The notes under the pieces were generated by a model. The model did no database searches. It saw only the letters and a program-made list of their open reading frames with translations, and was not told where the DNA came from. Positions 51,780 to 59,900 of a DNA stretch of 64,000 bases are shown here, in pieces. The stretch lies in the NCBI RefSeq assembly GCF_024169245.1, contig NZ_JALJWP010000001.1, positions 2,915,501 to 2,979,500 of the forward strand. The letters run 5' to 3'. Source of the stretch: Pseudomonas koreensis. GTDB taxonomy: Bacteria > Pseudomonadota > Gammaproteobacteria > Pseudomonadales > Pseudomonadaceae. A program made the position numbers and the translations under genes. The first letter of the stretch is position 1, and every line of letters starts with the position of its first letter.

Positions 51780-53000
51780 ATGAGTGACATCAATCAGAAA
51801 GACGACCAGGAAATCGGCCCAGCAGGCGAAAAGCTGCAGAAAGTCCTCGCCCGTATCGGCGTCGGCTCGCGCCGTGACGTCGAAGCCTGGATCAGCCAGG
51901 GCCGGATCAAGGTCAATGGCAAAGACGCCACCCTCGGCCTGCGCGTCGACATGCACGACGCCATCACCATCGATGGCAAGGTGATCAAGCGCGAAGAGGC
52001 CGCCGAATCGGTGCGCCGCGTGATCATGTACAACAAGCCTGACGGCGAAATCTGCACCCGCGACGACCCGGAAGGCCGTCCAACCGTGTTCGATAAGCTG
52101 CCGCGTCCGAAAGAAGGCCGCTGGATCAATATCGGCCGTCTCGACATCAACACCACCGGTCTGCTGATGTTCACCACCGACGGTGAGCTGGCCAACCGTC
52201 TGATGCACCCGTCCTACGAGATGGACCGTGAGTACGCTGTGCGTGTACGCGGTGAAGTCGACGACGAGATGATCGAACGCCTCAAGGCAGGCGTGGTGCT
52301 GGAAGACGGTCCGGCGCGTTTCACCGACATTCAACAGGCCCCGGGCGGTGAAGGCTTCAACCACTGGTACCACTGCGTGGTCATGGAAGGGCGCAACCGT
52401 GAAGTGCGTCGTCTGTGGGAATCGCAAGGTCTGGTGGTCAGCCGTCTGAAGCGCGTGCGCTTCGGTCCGGTGTTCCTCAACTCCGACCTGCCGATGGGCC
52501 GCTGGCGCGAAATGAGTCAGTACGAAGTTGACGTGCTCAGCGCCGAAGTTGGCCTGACGCCGGTGGCAATGCCGCAACTGAACGCCAAGAGCAAGGACAA
52601 GCTCGAGCGCATGCAGCGCAAATCGTCGCGGCCGATGGCCAAGACCGAGCGCGTGCGCACCCTGCGTCCAGCCGCTGGCGCACCGACCGGGCCGCGCCCG
52701 GGCCGCGAGCCGCAGATCGAAGGCGAGCGTCCAGGTCGCAAACCGGTTGCCCGTGACGGCGAGCGCGCACCGCGTCCGGCCAACGGTCGTACTGAACGTG
52801 GCGAACGCGGCGCTCCTGCCGGTCGCGGTACGCCAGTAGCGGATCGCCCAGCCGATACCACCAACAAGCGCCCGGCTAAGCCTGCGCCAAAGCGTCCGGG
52901 GATCAAGCTGGTCGACGGCGACAAGCCCTCGGGCAAGCGTCGCGGCGCACCGGCCGGCTCGGGTCAGCGCCCCGGTTTCGGACGCAAGAAGCCGGAGTGA
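51780..53000 (+). CDS. rluB: 23S rRNA pseudouridine(2605) synthase RluB
   Basis: 406 residues from ATG 51780 (SD GGGAGG). S4 RNA-binding domain (about 18-65; LQKVLARIGVGSRRDVEAWI), then the RsuA/RluB catalytic domain with D122 in GRLDINTTGLLMFTTDG, and NREVRRLWES. Beyond ~270 is a long basic, Pro/Arg/Gly-rich unstructured tail (about 130 residues) typical of Pseudomonas RluB. Modifies helix 89 region uridine of 23S rRNA by family knowledge. Ends at a strong terminator. Confidence 0.94.
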   Translation: MSDINQKDDQEIGPAGEKLQKVLARIGVGSRRDVEAWISQGRIKVNGKDATLGLRVDMHDAITIDGKVIKREEAAESVRRVIMYNKPDGEICTRDDPEGRPTVFDKLPRPKEGRWINIGRLDINTTGLLMFTTDGELANRLMHPSYEMDREYAVRVRGEVDDEMIERLKAGVVLEDGPARFTDIQQAPGGEGFNHWYHCVVMEGRNREVRRLWESQGLVVSRLKRVRFGPVFLNSDLPMGRWREMSQYEVDVLSAEVGLTPVAMPQLNAKSKDKLERMQRKSSRPMAKTERVRTLRPAAGAPTGPRPGREPQIEGERPGRKPVARDGERAPRPANGRTERGERGAPAGRGTPVADRPADTTNKRPAKPAPKRPGIKLVDGDKPSGKRRGAPAGSGQRPGFGRKKPE

Positions 53001-53020
53001 TCGGGTTTAGCGTCGACTGA

Positions 53021-53053
53021 AAAAACGCCAACCTCAGGGTTGGCGTTTTTTTT
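53021..53053 (+). terminator. Rho-independent terminator of rluB
   Basis: AAAAAACGCCAACC / GGTTGGCGTTTTTTTT with TCAG loop, 20 nt past the stop. Confidence 0.92.
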
Positions 53054-53080
53054 CGTCTGGCGAAAGTCTGTGCTGACACC

Positions 53081-53191
53081 GATCGTTCCCACGCTCTGCG
53101 TGGGAATGCCTCAACGGACGCTCCGCGTTCGGCTTTGGAAGGGACGCGGAGCGTCCCGGACTGCATTCCCACGCGGAGCGCGGGAACGATC
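53081..53191. repeat. GATCGTTCCCACGC inverted-repeat element
   Basis: Ends GATCGTTCCCACGCTCTGCG and its inverse GCGGGAACGATC, with inner GGACGCTC/GAGCGTCC arms; about 110 nt, MITE-like, same as 59780-59885. Confidence 0.85.
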
Positions 53192-53210
53192 ATCTGCGGC
53201 TTACATAAAT

Positions 53211-53243
53211 CCCCTGTGGGAGCGAGCCTGCTCGCGAAGGCGT
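53211..53243. repeat. Solitary REP element
   Basis: CCTGTGGGAGCGAGCCTGCT, single copy next to the truncated aminopeptidase. Confidence 0.8.
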
Positions 53244-53250
53244 CAGTCGC

Positions 53251-53559
53251 CTAAAACACAAACCGCCCATCAAACACCGGCTTGTCATCCAGCGCCAACA
53301 CCCCGCCAGAAAAGATCAGGTCCAGGTGATGGCTGCCCTTGGCCCCGCCGCCCAGGCCGAGATGCAGCCCACAGTGCCGTTCTTCGAAGCCGGCGTTGCG
53401 CGCATACAGGACTTTCACGCCTTCGTTGGTGCCAATCCCCAGTTCCTCGATCCGCCGATTCGACGGGTTGGCGTCCAGGTATTTGTTGAAGTCATGTTCC
53501 AGCCACGGTACGTCGGTGACGATGCGGCTGATGGTCGAGTTCTCGATCCACAGTTCCAA
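53251..53559 (-). pseudogene. C-terminal fragment of a leucyl aminopeptidase
   Basis: About 102 codons with the C-terminal part of a metalloaminopeptidase of the bacterial leucyl-aminopeptidase/aminopeptidase-T type: a stretch reading NEGVKVLYARNAGFEERHCG, LGLGGGAKGSHHLDLIF, and D.K.VFDGRFVF at the end. Those families are 350-400 residues, so the first ~70 % is missing. No ribosome site precedes the fragment. At about 53560 the sequence changes abruptly to AT-rich DNA, so this is a deletion or rearrangement scar. Confidence 0.75.
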
Positions 53560-54045
53560 TTCTTAAATAGACCTTTTGTTCTGTTTTTCTGGATCGGTTT
53601 TCTTGTTTGAAAACAAAAAACTGGGTGACTGAATTCGATAGCAAGCTAGCTACCGTCAAGATGCAGACATCCTTCGGAAATTTCTGATTCGGAAAATTTA
53701 CGTTACGGAGTGTAAAGAAAAGCTGACGATTGGGCGCGGTGTATACGGTGCTTTCACGTGTTGCGCGCGCTTGTAAGGAAAAGCTTCCGTACCCCGTTCG
53801 ATCGGGCGCTGCGCGAGGCTCTGGTGCGCTTGTTTCCAGCGTTCAGGCAGGGTGAGATGCGCGGCATGCCTGTGGTGCAGGCCAATAACAAGAAGGAGGC
53901 GCAATGAACGCCGCGACTGATTTCCACTTCTCCCCGTGGGACGGTTTTCTCCTCGTCCCCGTCGATGGCCCGCAACGGCCTGACTCATATTTTGCAGCCG
54001 CTCGAGACTGTCGAGGCGGACACACGCAATCCCGGCAACCGACAC
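53560..54045. pseudogene. Rearrangement scar with gene fragments
   Basis: 53560-53715 is AT-rich without a gene. In 53716-53907 (+) a frame without a start reads like a gene C-terminus (FRTPFDRALREALVRLFPAF) and overlaps by ATGA with a second start at 53904 preceded by a good AAGGAGG. That second frame begins MNAATDFHFSPWDGFLLVPV but breaks down within about 48 codons. The coupled arrangement suggests the remains of two consecutive genes of an operon that I cannot identify. Confidence 0.4.
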
Positions 54046-54216
54046 GCTGATCAGGCGGGTCTGGCAGCAGGGGGTTAGCGGTGTACAATGCGCCGCGTTT
54101 TAACTGTGACCCTCTGCGTAATCGCAAAATCTCGAGGCTATCCGCCTTGTTCACTCCGCCGCGCCACAAGCGTGCCGGGTTCGATTTCGTCACAGATAAA
54201 AACAAACAGGTGACGC

Positions 54217-54279
54217 ATGACCGTTGTAAATAAGCTGAACTCCTGGTGCCTGCGCTGGGGTTTGATCGGGGCTGCCTGA
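54217..54279 (+). CDS. Candidate 20-aa leader peptide before aroP
   Basis: ATG at 54217 with SD AGGTGA encodes MTVVNKLNSWCLRWGLIGAA, then TGA, 42 nt before the aroP start. Two Trp codons sit close together in a leader of an aromatic amino-acid permease gene, as expected for translation-dependent attenuation, but I do not see a clear terminator hairpin in the 42-nt gap. Alternatively a chance mini-ORF. Confidence 0.4.
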   Translation: MTVVNKLNSWCLRWGLIGAA

Positions 54280-54321
54280 AATCGCAACCTTGCAGCAACG
54301 TCTACTGAACATCATCAAACC

Positions 54322-55752
54322 TTGCGTGAGACCTTTTTCATGAGTGGACAACCCTCGCAATCAGGCGAGCTGAAACGCGGCCTGAAAAATCGCCATATTC
54401 AACTGATCGCCCTCGGTGGCGCGATTGGTACCGGATTGTTCCTCGGCTCGGCCGGGGTACTGAAATCCGCCGGCCCGTCGATGATTCTCGGCTACGCCAT
54501 CTGCGGCTTCATCGCCTTCATGATCATGCGCCAGCTCGGCGAGATGATCGTTGAAGAGCCGGTGGCCGGTTCCTTCAGCCATTTCGCGCATAAATACTGG
54601 GGCGGTTTCGCCGGTTTCCTCTCGGGCTGGAACTGCTGGATTCTGTACATCCTGGTAGGCATGTCCGAGCTGACCGCGGTCGGCAAGTACATTCATTACT
54701 GGGCGCCGGACATCCCGACCTGGGCCTCCGCTGCGGCATTCTTTGTATTGATCAACGCGATCAACCTGGCCAACGTCAAAGTCTTCGGTGAAGCCGAGTT
54801 CTGGTTTGCGATCATCAAGGTCGTGGCCATCGTCGGCATGATCGCCTTGGGCAGCTACCTGCTCGTCAGCGGCCACGGCGGCCCGCAAGCCTCGGTGAGC
54901 AACCTGTGGTCCCACGGCGGTTTCTTCCCCAACGGCGTGAGCGGTCTGGTCATGGCCATGGCGATCATCATGTTTTCCTTCGGCGGTCTGGAAATGCTCG
55001 GTTTTACCGCGGCTGAAGCCGACAAACCGAAAACCGTGATTCCTAAAGCAATCAATCAGGTGATCTACCGCATCCTGATTTTCTACATCGGCGCGCTGGT
55101 AATCCTGCTGTCGCTGACGCCGTGGGACAGCCTGCTGGAAACCCTTAACGCGTCCGGCGATTCCTACAGCGGCAGCCCGTTCGTGCAAGTGTTCTCGATG
55201 CTCGGCAGCAATACCGCTGCGCACATCCTCAACTTCGTCGTACTGACCGCCGCGTTGTCGGTGTACAACAGCGGCACCTACTGCAACAGCCGCATGCTGC
55301 TGGGCATGGCCGAGCAGGGCGATGCGCCGAAAGCGCTGGCGAAGATCGACAAGCGCGGCGTGCCGGTGCGCTCGATTCTGGCTTCGGCGGCAGTGACCCT
55401 GGTTGCGGTGCTGCTCAACTACCTGATCCCGCAACATGCGCTGGAACTGCTGATGTCGCTGGTGGTTGCAACGCTGGTGATCAACTGGGCGATGATCAGC
55501 TACTCGCACTTCAAGTTCCGCCAGCACATGAACCAGACCAAACAGACGCCATTGTTCAAGGCGCTGTGGTACCCGTACGGCAACTTCGTCTGCCTGGCGT
55601 TCGTGGTGTTCATCCTCGGCGTGATGCTGCTGATCCCGGGGATTCAGATCTCGGTGTACGCGATTCCGGTGTGGGTGGTGTTCATGTGGGTCTGCTACCT
55701 GATCAAGAACAAGCGCAGTGTGCAGCCAGTGGTGGCTGCAACAGCGAAATAA
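54322..55752 (+). CDS. aroP: Aromatic amino-acid permease AroP (APC family)
   Basis: 476 residues, 12 membrane helices. Very close to enterobacterial Aro[21 protein letters not shown] at residue ~14, [52 protein letters not shown], and [21 protein letters not shown] proton-coupled importer of Phe, Tyr and Trp by family knowledge. About 7 kb from the phenylalanine catabolic cluster phhABC/phhR in the same window, a sensible functional pairing. Only a weak SD precedes ATG 54322. The short upstream ORF may regulate it. Ends at the terminator 55765-55803. Confidence 0.92.
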   Translation: MRETFFMSGQPSQSGELKRGLKNRHIQLIALGGAIGTGLFLGSAGVLKSAGPSMILGYAICGFIAFMIMRQLGEMIVEEPVAGSFSHFAHKYWGGFAGFLSGWNCWILYILVGMSELTAVGKYIHYWAPDIPTWASAAAFFVLINAINLANVKVFGEAEFWFAIIKVVAIVGMIALGSYLLVSGHGGPQASVSNLWSHGGFFPNGVSGLVMAMAIIMFSFGGLEMLGFTAAEADKPKTVIPKAINQVIYRILIFYIGALVILLSLTPWDSLLETLNASGDSYSGSPFVQVFSMLGSNTAAHILNFVVLTAALSVYNSGTYCNSRMLLGMAEQGDAPKALAKIDKRGVPVRSILASAAVTLVAVLLNYLIPQHALELLMSLVVATLVINWAMISYSHFKFRQHMNQTKQTPLFKALWYPYGNFVCLAFVVFILGVMLLIPGIQISVYAIPVWVVFMWVCYLIKNKRSVQPVVAATAK

Positions 55753-55764
55753 CTGCGCATGCAG

Positions 55765-55803
55765 AAACAACAAACCCGGCCAGAGTGCCGGGTTTGTTGT
55801 TTT
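55765..55803 (+). terminator. Rho-independent terminator of aroP
   Basis: AAACAACAAACCCGGC / GCCGGGTTTGTTGTTT, 16-bp stem, loop CAGAGT, then T. Confidence 0.92.
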
Positions 55804-55820
55804 CAGGGTCAACGCAAATC

Positions 55821-55914
55821 CCCTGTAGGAGTGAGCCTGCTCGCGAAGGCGCAATACCAGAACCACATTTACCGACTGACACACCGCCTTCGCGAGCAGG
55901 CTCGCTCCCACAGG
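55821..55914. repeat. REP doublet (inverted pair)
   Basis: CCCTGTAGGAGTGAGCCTGC with inverse GCAGGCTCGCTCCCACAGG; between aroP and arfB. Confidence 0.87.
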
Positions 55915-55964
55915 AGTTGAGTGAATCAGGTTATCCTGCACGCTCTGATTACGGACGCTTTTCC

Positions 55965-56378
55965 ATGCTGGTGATTTCCAACAATGTGCATCTGCCGGAT
56001 GCCGAGATCGAGTTGACCGCCATCCGCGCGCAAGGCGCGGGTGGGCAGAACGTCAACAAGGTCTCCAGCGCCATGCACTTGCGCTTCGACATTCCTAACT
56101 CGTCGTTACCGGAGTTCTACAAGGAACGCCTGCTCGCACTGCGCGACAGCCGTATCACCAGCGACGGCGTGCTGATCATCAAGGCGCAGCAATATCGCAC
56201 CCAGGAAGCCAACCGTGCCGACGCGCTGGAGCGGCTGGTCGAGCTGATTCTCAGCGCCACCAAAGTGGAAAAGAAACGCCGCCCGACCAAGCCGACCCTC
56301 GGCTCGAAGAAGCGTCGGCTGGAGTCGAAAACCAAGCGCGGCAGCATCAAGGCCGGGCGCGGCAAAGTGGACTTTTAA
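55965..56378 (+). CDS. arfB: Alternative ribosome-rescue factor ArfB (YaeJ)
   Basis: 137 residues from ATG 55965; a longer upstream frame runs through aroP and the repeat and is not real. RF-type catalytic GGQ at 26-28 ([10 protein letters not shown]), then the basic, Lys/Arg-rich C-terminal tail ([20 protein letters not shown]) that enters the mRNA tunnel. Hydrolyses peptidyl-tRNA on stalled ribosomes by family knowledge. Stands alone. Confidence 0.95.
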   Translation: MLVISNNVHLPDAEIELTAIRAQGAGGQNVNKVSSAMHLRFDIPNSSLPEFYKERLLALRDSRITSDGVLIIKAQQYRTQEANRADALERLVELILSATKVEKKRRPTKPTLGSKKRRLESKTKRGSIKAGRGKVDF

Positions 56379-56442
56379 AAAGCTGCAGTCCGAGTAGGCA
56401 ATCGGTAGTTGTATCGCTTTTTTATAGTTTTTTATTCTAACT

Positions 56443-56489
56443 GACTGTCATATCTGACAGGTGTGCTTCATTGCTGAAATGGATTTAAT
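56443..56489 (+). promoter_or_regulatory. Lux-box promoter of delta-60-repeat gene
   Basis: GACTGTCATATCTGACAGGT at 56443-56462 (arms CTGTCA/TGACAG). TTTAAT lies at 56484-56489, 21 nt after the 20-mer, matching -10 (5 of 6). The CGTCGG block of the other sites is absent. It ends 60 nt before ATG 56523. Confidence 0.68.
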
Positions 56490-56522
56490 GAGTCTTGTAA
56501 TTCTTTAATTCAAGGAAAGTAT

Positions 56523-57839
56523 ATGAAGGACTCATTTGATTCCAGTAATCACGAAACCGGCCGTGGCACTCCCGATAATAATTTTGGAGTTGGCAGCAAA
56601 GTCTATCTATATGGAGCAGGTCGTCGGCGTCTTCAGGCACGGGCCGTGACTACTCTTACTCAGCCAGACAGGATTCTCTGCGGTGCAACCTCCGAAGAGT
56701 TAGAAACGACTTACTTGTTCATGCTGGATGGAAGAGGTGTTATTGATGAAGGTTTCGGCGAGGCGGGTGGCGCTATTTTCAAACTCTCGGAGTTTTTCCC
56801 GGATTGGGGGTTGGCGCTTCCATACAGCGTAAAGTTTGATGTTAACCTTCGCAAATATCTAATGGGGTTCTTCGTTCAGAAAGAAGGTGTTAACCGCGCT
56901 AGTGGGTTGGCCCGATTTGAATTGAATGGGCAGCTTGATGCGTCGTTTGGCAAAAAAGGTGTCATGATCTGGAATCCGGAAATACAAGATGTGGCGCCTG
57001 AGGATTCTACTGCGCATGTAGCGCAGGTAATATCGAATGCGAAAGGTCGCGATTACCACGGCGCCATGGAGTTACTGGACGACGGAGGAGTGTTGCTACT
57101 GACCTCGCTTGATTACAATTATTCTGACCTTGCCTATGTAGTAAAAGTAAAAAATGACGGGGCTCTTAATGAAAATTTCGGGAATGGCGGGTCGCTGAGG
57201 ATCGTTCGAGAAGGCGCAAATCTTTCGGTTACCGGGGAGGATCTTGTTCGACAGGGAGATAACTATCTCGTCGCGGCTTCAACGGGTATTAGTGATAAAC
57301 GTTGGTTTGTCGGCAGGTATGATGCAAAGGGTGATGTTGACCCCAGCTTTGGAGTCAATGGCTATTATGACGGGCAGCCTTCGGTTAAAAACGTGATTTT
57401 GAAGCGTGACGATAGATCTCAGTTTTACCTGGTAGGTACGTCGAACAATGGCGTTCCGCAGTATCTGTTTTTCCAGCTTCAACGTCGCGGGATGAATGGT
57501 GAAGAAGATGGCCATTTTGGGGAGCAAGGATGGGGGGCTAGTGTAGGTGACGACTTTAACGACACTTATATATTAAAAGCAGCTCTCTATAATTCGGCAT
57601 CAACTATCGTCTTGGCGGGTCAAGCTGATTTGCGTAGGGAAGAAGGCAGCCAGGCATTCATTGCCAGTATCGAGCAAGATATGGGCTGGGATGGGGCGTT
57701 TGGTGATAACGGGAGGGTGTTGTTACCCAAAGGACAAGTGATTCATGATCTCGTGCTCCAGGAGGATCGCAAGATTGTATTTATTTCGAGCCTGAGTGGA
57801 GCGCCCGACAGTTACGCCATCGTCCGTTTAATTGGCTAA
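56523..57839 (+). CDS. Delta-60 (SFG..G) repeat protein
   Basis: 438 residues, ATG after SD AAGGAAAG. At least seven ~55-60-residue repeats, each with a turn of type L(D/N)..FG..G: TPDNNFGVGSKV, IDEGFGEAGGA, LDASFGKKGVM, LNENFGNGGSL, VDPSFGVNGYY, EDGHFGEQGWG, and WDGAFGDNGRV. This is the delta-60 (uncharacterised propeller-like) repeat. No signal peptide. Base composition is AT-richer than the flanks (arfB, MFS gene), suggesting acquisition. It carries the same lux-type box as the giant genes 28-46 kb away, so co-regulation is inferred. Confidence 0.85.
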   Translation: MKDSFDSSNHETGRGTPDNNFGVGSKVYLYGAGRRRLQARAVTTLTQPDRILCGATSEELETTYLFMLDGRGVIDEGFGEAGGAIFKLSEFFPDWGLALPYSVKFDVNLRKYLMGFFVQKEGVNRASGLARFELNGQLDASFGKKGVMIWNPEIQDVAPEDSTAHVAQVISNAKGRDYHGAMELLDDGGVLLLTSLDYNYSDLAYVVKVKNDGALNENFGNGGSLRIVREGANLSVTGEDLVRQGDNYLVAASTGISDKRWFVGRYDAKGDVDPSFGVNGYYDGQPSVKNVILKRDDRSQFYLVGTSNNGVPQYLFFQLQRRGMNGEEDGHFGEQGWGASVGDDFNDTYILKAALYNSASTIVLAGQADLRREEGSQAFIASIEQDMGWDGAFGDNGRVLLPKGQVIHDLVLQEDRKIVFISSLSGAPDSYAIVRLIG

Positions 57840-57858
57840 GGCGCGCCGGCGGAAATAG

Positions 57859-57892
57859 TGTTGGCCGTTCAGCGTCGGCTGAATGGCCAACA
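57859..57892. terminator. Hairpin between convergent genes
   Basis: GTTGGCC(G)TTCAGC / GCTGAA(T)GGCCAAC with loop GTCG, 19 nt past the delta-60 stop. No T-run on either side, so only a possible terminator. Confidence 0.5.
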
Positions 57893-57903
57893 ATGCGCGA
57901 TGA

Positions 57904-59097
57904 CTAAAAGTGGTGCTTTGGCGCAACTCGGAACAAATATGCACTCAGAATCAAACCGCTCAACGCCGCGAAAGCCGCGAACAGAAAGATCGAAGCAAAG
58001 CCGAACCCGGCGGCAATCGCCCCGGCCAATGGCCCGGTGATCCCCAGCGACAAATCAATGAACAGTGAATAGGCACCGACCGCCGCGCCACGGCTCGAAG
58101 CTGGCACCAGATTCACCGCCTCCACGCCCAGTGCCGGGAATACCAGCGAGAAGCCAAAGCCGCTCAGCGCCGCGCCGGCCAATGCCCAGTGCGCATCCGG
58201 TGCGATCCACAACAGCAACAGCCCCAAGGTTTCCACCGACAGGCAGGCGATAGCCACGCGGAAGCCGCCGAGGCGGTTGATCAGGTTGCCGAAGAGCAGT
58301 CGCGCGCCGATGAAGCTGGCGCCGAACAGGCTTAGGCACAGCACCGCGTTGTCCCAATGCTGGGTTGCGTAATACAGGGTGATGAAGGTGGCGATGGTGC
58401 CGAAGCCAATCGAGCCCAGCGCCAGTCCGCAGCCGTGGGGGAAAACTTTGCCCAGCACGTGCATGAACGGCAGACGTTCACCGGCGACGATCGGCGCCGC
58501 GGTCTTCGGCCAAGCCAGCGCGAGGCCGAGCAGGGCGAGGAGGATGATGCTCACGCCCATGCTCCACAAGCCCAGCCGGCTCACCAGCCACACACCGAAC
58601 GGCGCGCCGATCGCCAGAGCGCCGTAACTGGCGATGCCGTTCCAGGAAATCACTTTCGCGGTATTCGCTGCGCCTACGCGACCGATGCCCCAACCAATCG
58701 AGCCGGAACCGACCAGACTCTCGGCGCTACCCAGTACCAGGCGGCCGATCAGCAGGCTGATCAGGCTGAGCAGCGGCAGGTTCGGTGTCCACGCGGAAAT
58801 CAGCATGAACACACCGCTCAAGCCGCAACCCGCGAGGCCAATCATCACCGCGCGTTTGCTGCCCTGGTTGTCGATGATCTCGCCGGCATACGGACGGCTG
58901 AGCAGGGTGGCGAGGTATTGCACGCTGATCACCAGGCCGGCGATCACCGCACCGAAACCAAGGTCACTGTGAACGTAGCCCGGCAACACGGCGAGCGGAA
59001 TGCCGATGTTCAGGTAACCGATAAAAGTGAAAAGGACGATGGAGACTACTTGCAGCGTAACCGCCAGGGGGCGCTGGGGTTCGGATATAGACGACAT
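57904..59097 (-). CDS. MFS transporter (YhhS/YfcJ type)
   Basis: 397 residues with 12 membrane helices. Pattern of the YhhS/YfcJ subgroup: [22 protein letters not shown] in helix 1, [20 protein letters not shown] with the G-x3-D-x2-G-(R/S)-(R/K) loop, and [20 protein letters not shown]. Probably an inner-membrane exporter; substrate unknown. Convergent with the delta-60-repeat gene. Confidence 0.9.
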   Translation of the reverse strand: MSSISEPQRPLAVTLQVVSIVLFTFIGYLNIGIPLAVLPGYVHSDLGFGAVIAGLVISVQYLATLLSRPYAGEIIDNQGSKRAVMIGLAGCGLSGVFMLISAWTPNLPLLSLISLLIGRLVLGSAESLVGSGSIGWGIGRVGAANTAKVISWNGIASYGALAIGAPFGVWLVSRLGLWSMGVSIILLALLGLALAWPKTAAPIVAGERLPFMHVLGKVFPHGCGLALGSIGFGTIATFITLYYATQHWDNAVLCLSLFGASFIGARLLFGNLINRLGGFRVAIACLSVETLGLLLLWIAPDAHWALAGAALSGFGFSLVFPALGVEAVNLVPASSRGAAVGAYSLFIDLSLGITGPLAGAIAAGFGFASIFLFAAFAALSGLILSAYLFRVAPKHHF

Positions 59098-59200
59098 GGG
59101 TAACGATCCACGGGAGCAGCAGATTAGACAGGCTGCTCATGATACCGGCGTGAACCGTTCAGAGGCGGGGAAAAGTAAAACTATTTGCCGGGCGGCGCTT

Positions 59201-59383
59201 TCAGGATTTCGCCGGGGCAACCAGTTGCGTGGTGACGAGGGCGGCGAGGGCGTTTTCTTCGCTGCCGAAACGTTCGAGCAGGGCAGCTTGCTTCTCGGGT
59301 GAGAGGCGATTCCAGATCTCGATCATTTTCTCGGTGGCGCCGATCAGTACGGCAGCTTGGCTTTCGGAGAATTCGTCGGTCAT
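59201..59383 (-). CDS. Small hypothetical protein (60 aa)
   Basis: Helical, no signal or membrane segment (SQAAVLIGATEKMIEIWNRL, PEKQAALLERFGSEENALAAL). Codon usage is GC-rich like neighbouring real genes. It is preceded by an uninterrupted 59404-59435 hairpin and by the 43-aa ORF on the same strand. A weak ribosome site (GAGCCCGCC) precedes ATG 59383. Function unknown. Confidence 0.6.
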   Translation of the reverse strand: MTDEFSESQAAVLIGATEKMIEIWNRLSPEKQAALLERFGSEENALAALVTTQLVAPAKS

Positions 59384-59403
59384 GGCGGGCTCGGGTTCAG
59401 GCA

Positions 59404-59435
59404 GTGTGGAAAGCGCATGTTAGCGCTTTCCACAC
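59404..59435 (-). terminator. Strong hairpin between two small genes
   Basis: GTGTGGAAAGCGC / GCGCTTTCCACAC, 13-bp perfect stem, loop ATGTTA, located 18 nt past the 43-aa ORF and 20 nt before the 60-aa ORF. Acts as a terminator, or attenuates the downstream gene. Confidence 0.65.
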
Positions 59436-59452
59436 GGTCTGTACGGCGGGTC

Positions 59453-59584
59453 TTACTCTTCGCTGTCGGCTTTGCGGCTGTCAGCGGCTTCTTGCGGCTC
59501 GGGCTTTTCAGCGCCGGCGTGTTGCGGGGTCGTCTGCTCAGGTACGTGCAGGCTCGGGAAGGGGAGATTGGGGATCTCGTGCAT
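59453..59584 (-). CDS. Very small hydrophilic ORF (43 aa)
   Basis: ATG at 59584 is preceded by a good GAGGAG Shine-Dalgarno at 9 nt. The product opens MHEIPNLPFPSLHVPE and is then Glu/Lys/Ala-rich (EKPEPQEAADSRKADSEE), with no hydrophobic segment. The ribosome site and the downstream hairpin argue for a real short gene; function unknown. Confidence 0.55.
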   Translation of the reverse strand: MHEIPNLPFPSLHVPEQTTPQHAGAEKPEPQEAADSRKADSEE

Positions 59585-59746
59585 GGTTGCGCTCCTCGCT
59601 AAGTCTGTTGATAGATCAGGTGCTCCGCGCTTTTACAAAGCTTGCGCAGGATACAGCAGGAAAAATGACAATCAGACTTTTAATTCAAATTAATGCGACA
59701 GATGGCCGCAGGGGAGGGCACCTCCCAAAGGTCACCACAAAACAAA

Positions 59747-59772
59747 TGTGGGAGCGAGCCTGCTCGCGAAGG
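59747..59772. repeat. Solitary REP element
   Basis: ATGTGGGAGCGAGCCTGCTC in the 316-nt gap between the 43-aa ORF and phhC. 59585-59746 shows no feature I can support. Confidence 0.8.
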
Positions 59773-59779
59773 CAGTGTC

Positions 59780-59885
59780 GATCGTTCCCACGCTCCGCGT
59801 GGGAATGCAGCCCGGGACGCTCTGCGTCCCAAAGCGGACGCAGAGCGTCCGAAGAGGCATTCCCACGCAGAGCGTGGGAACGATC
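59780..59885. repeat. GATCGTTCCCACGC inverted-repeat element
   Basis: CGATCGTTCCCACGCTCCGC ... inverse GCGTGGGAACGATC, with inner GGGACGCTCTGCGTCC / GGACGCAGAGCGTCC arms. Full-length MITE-like copy ending 15 nt past the phhC stop. Confidence 0.87.
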
Positions 59886-59900
59886 AGTCGGGCGGGGGGA

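Noticed and set aside
55566..55964. N-terminal extension of arfB through the aroP 3' end
   Set aside because: It is read in another frame of aroP and through a terminator and REP repeat. ATG 55965 gives the normal ArfB length.
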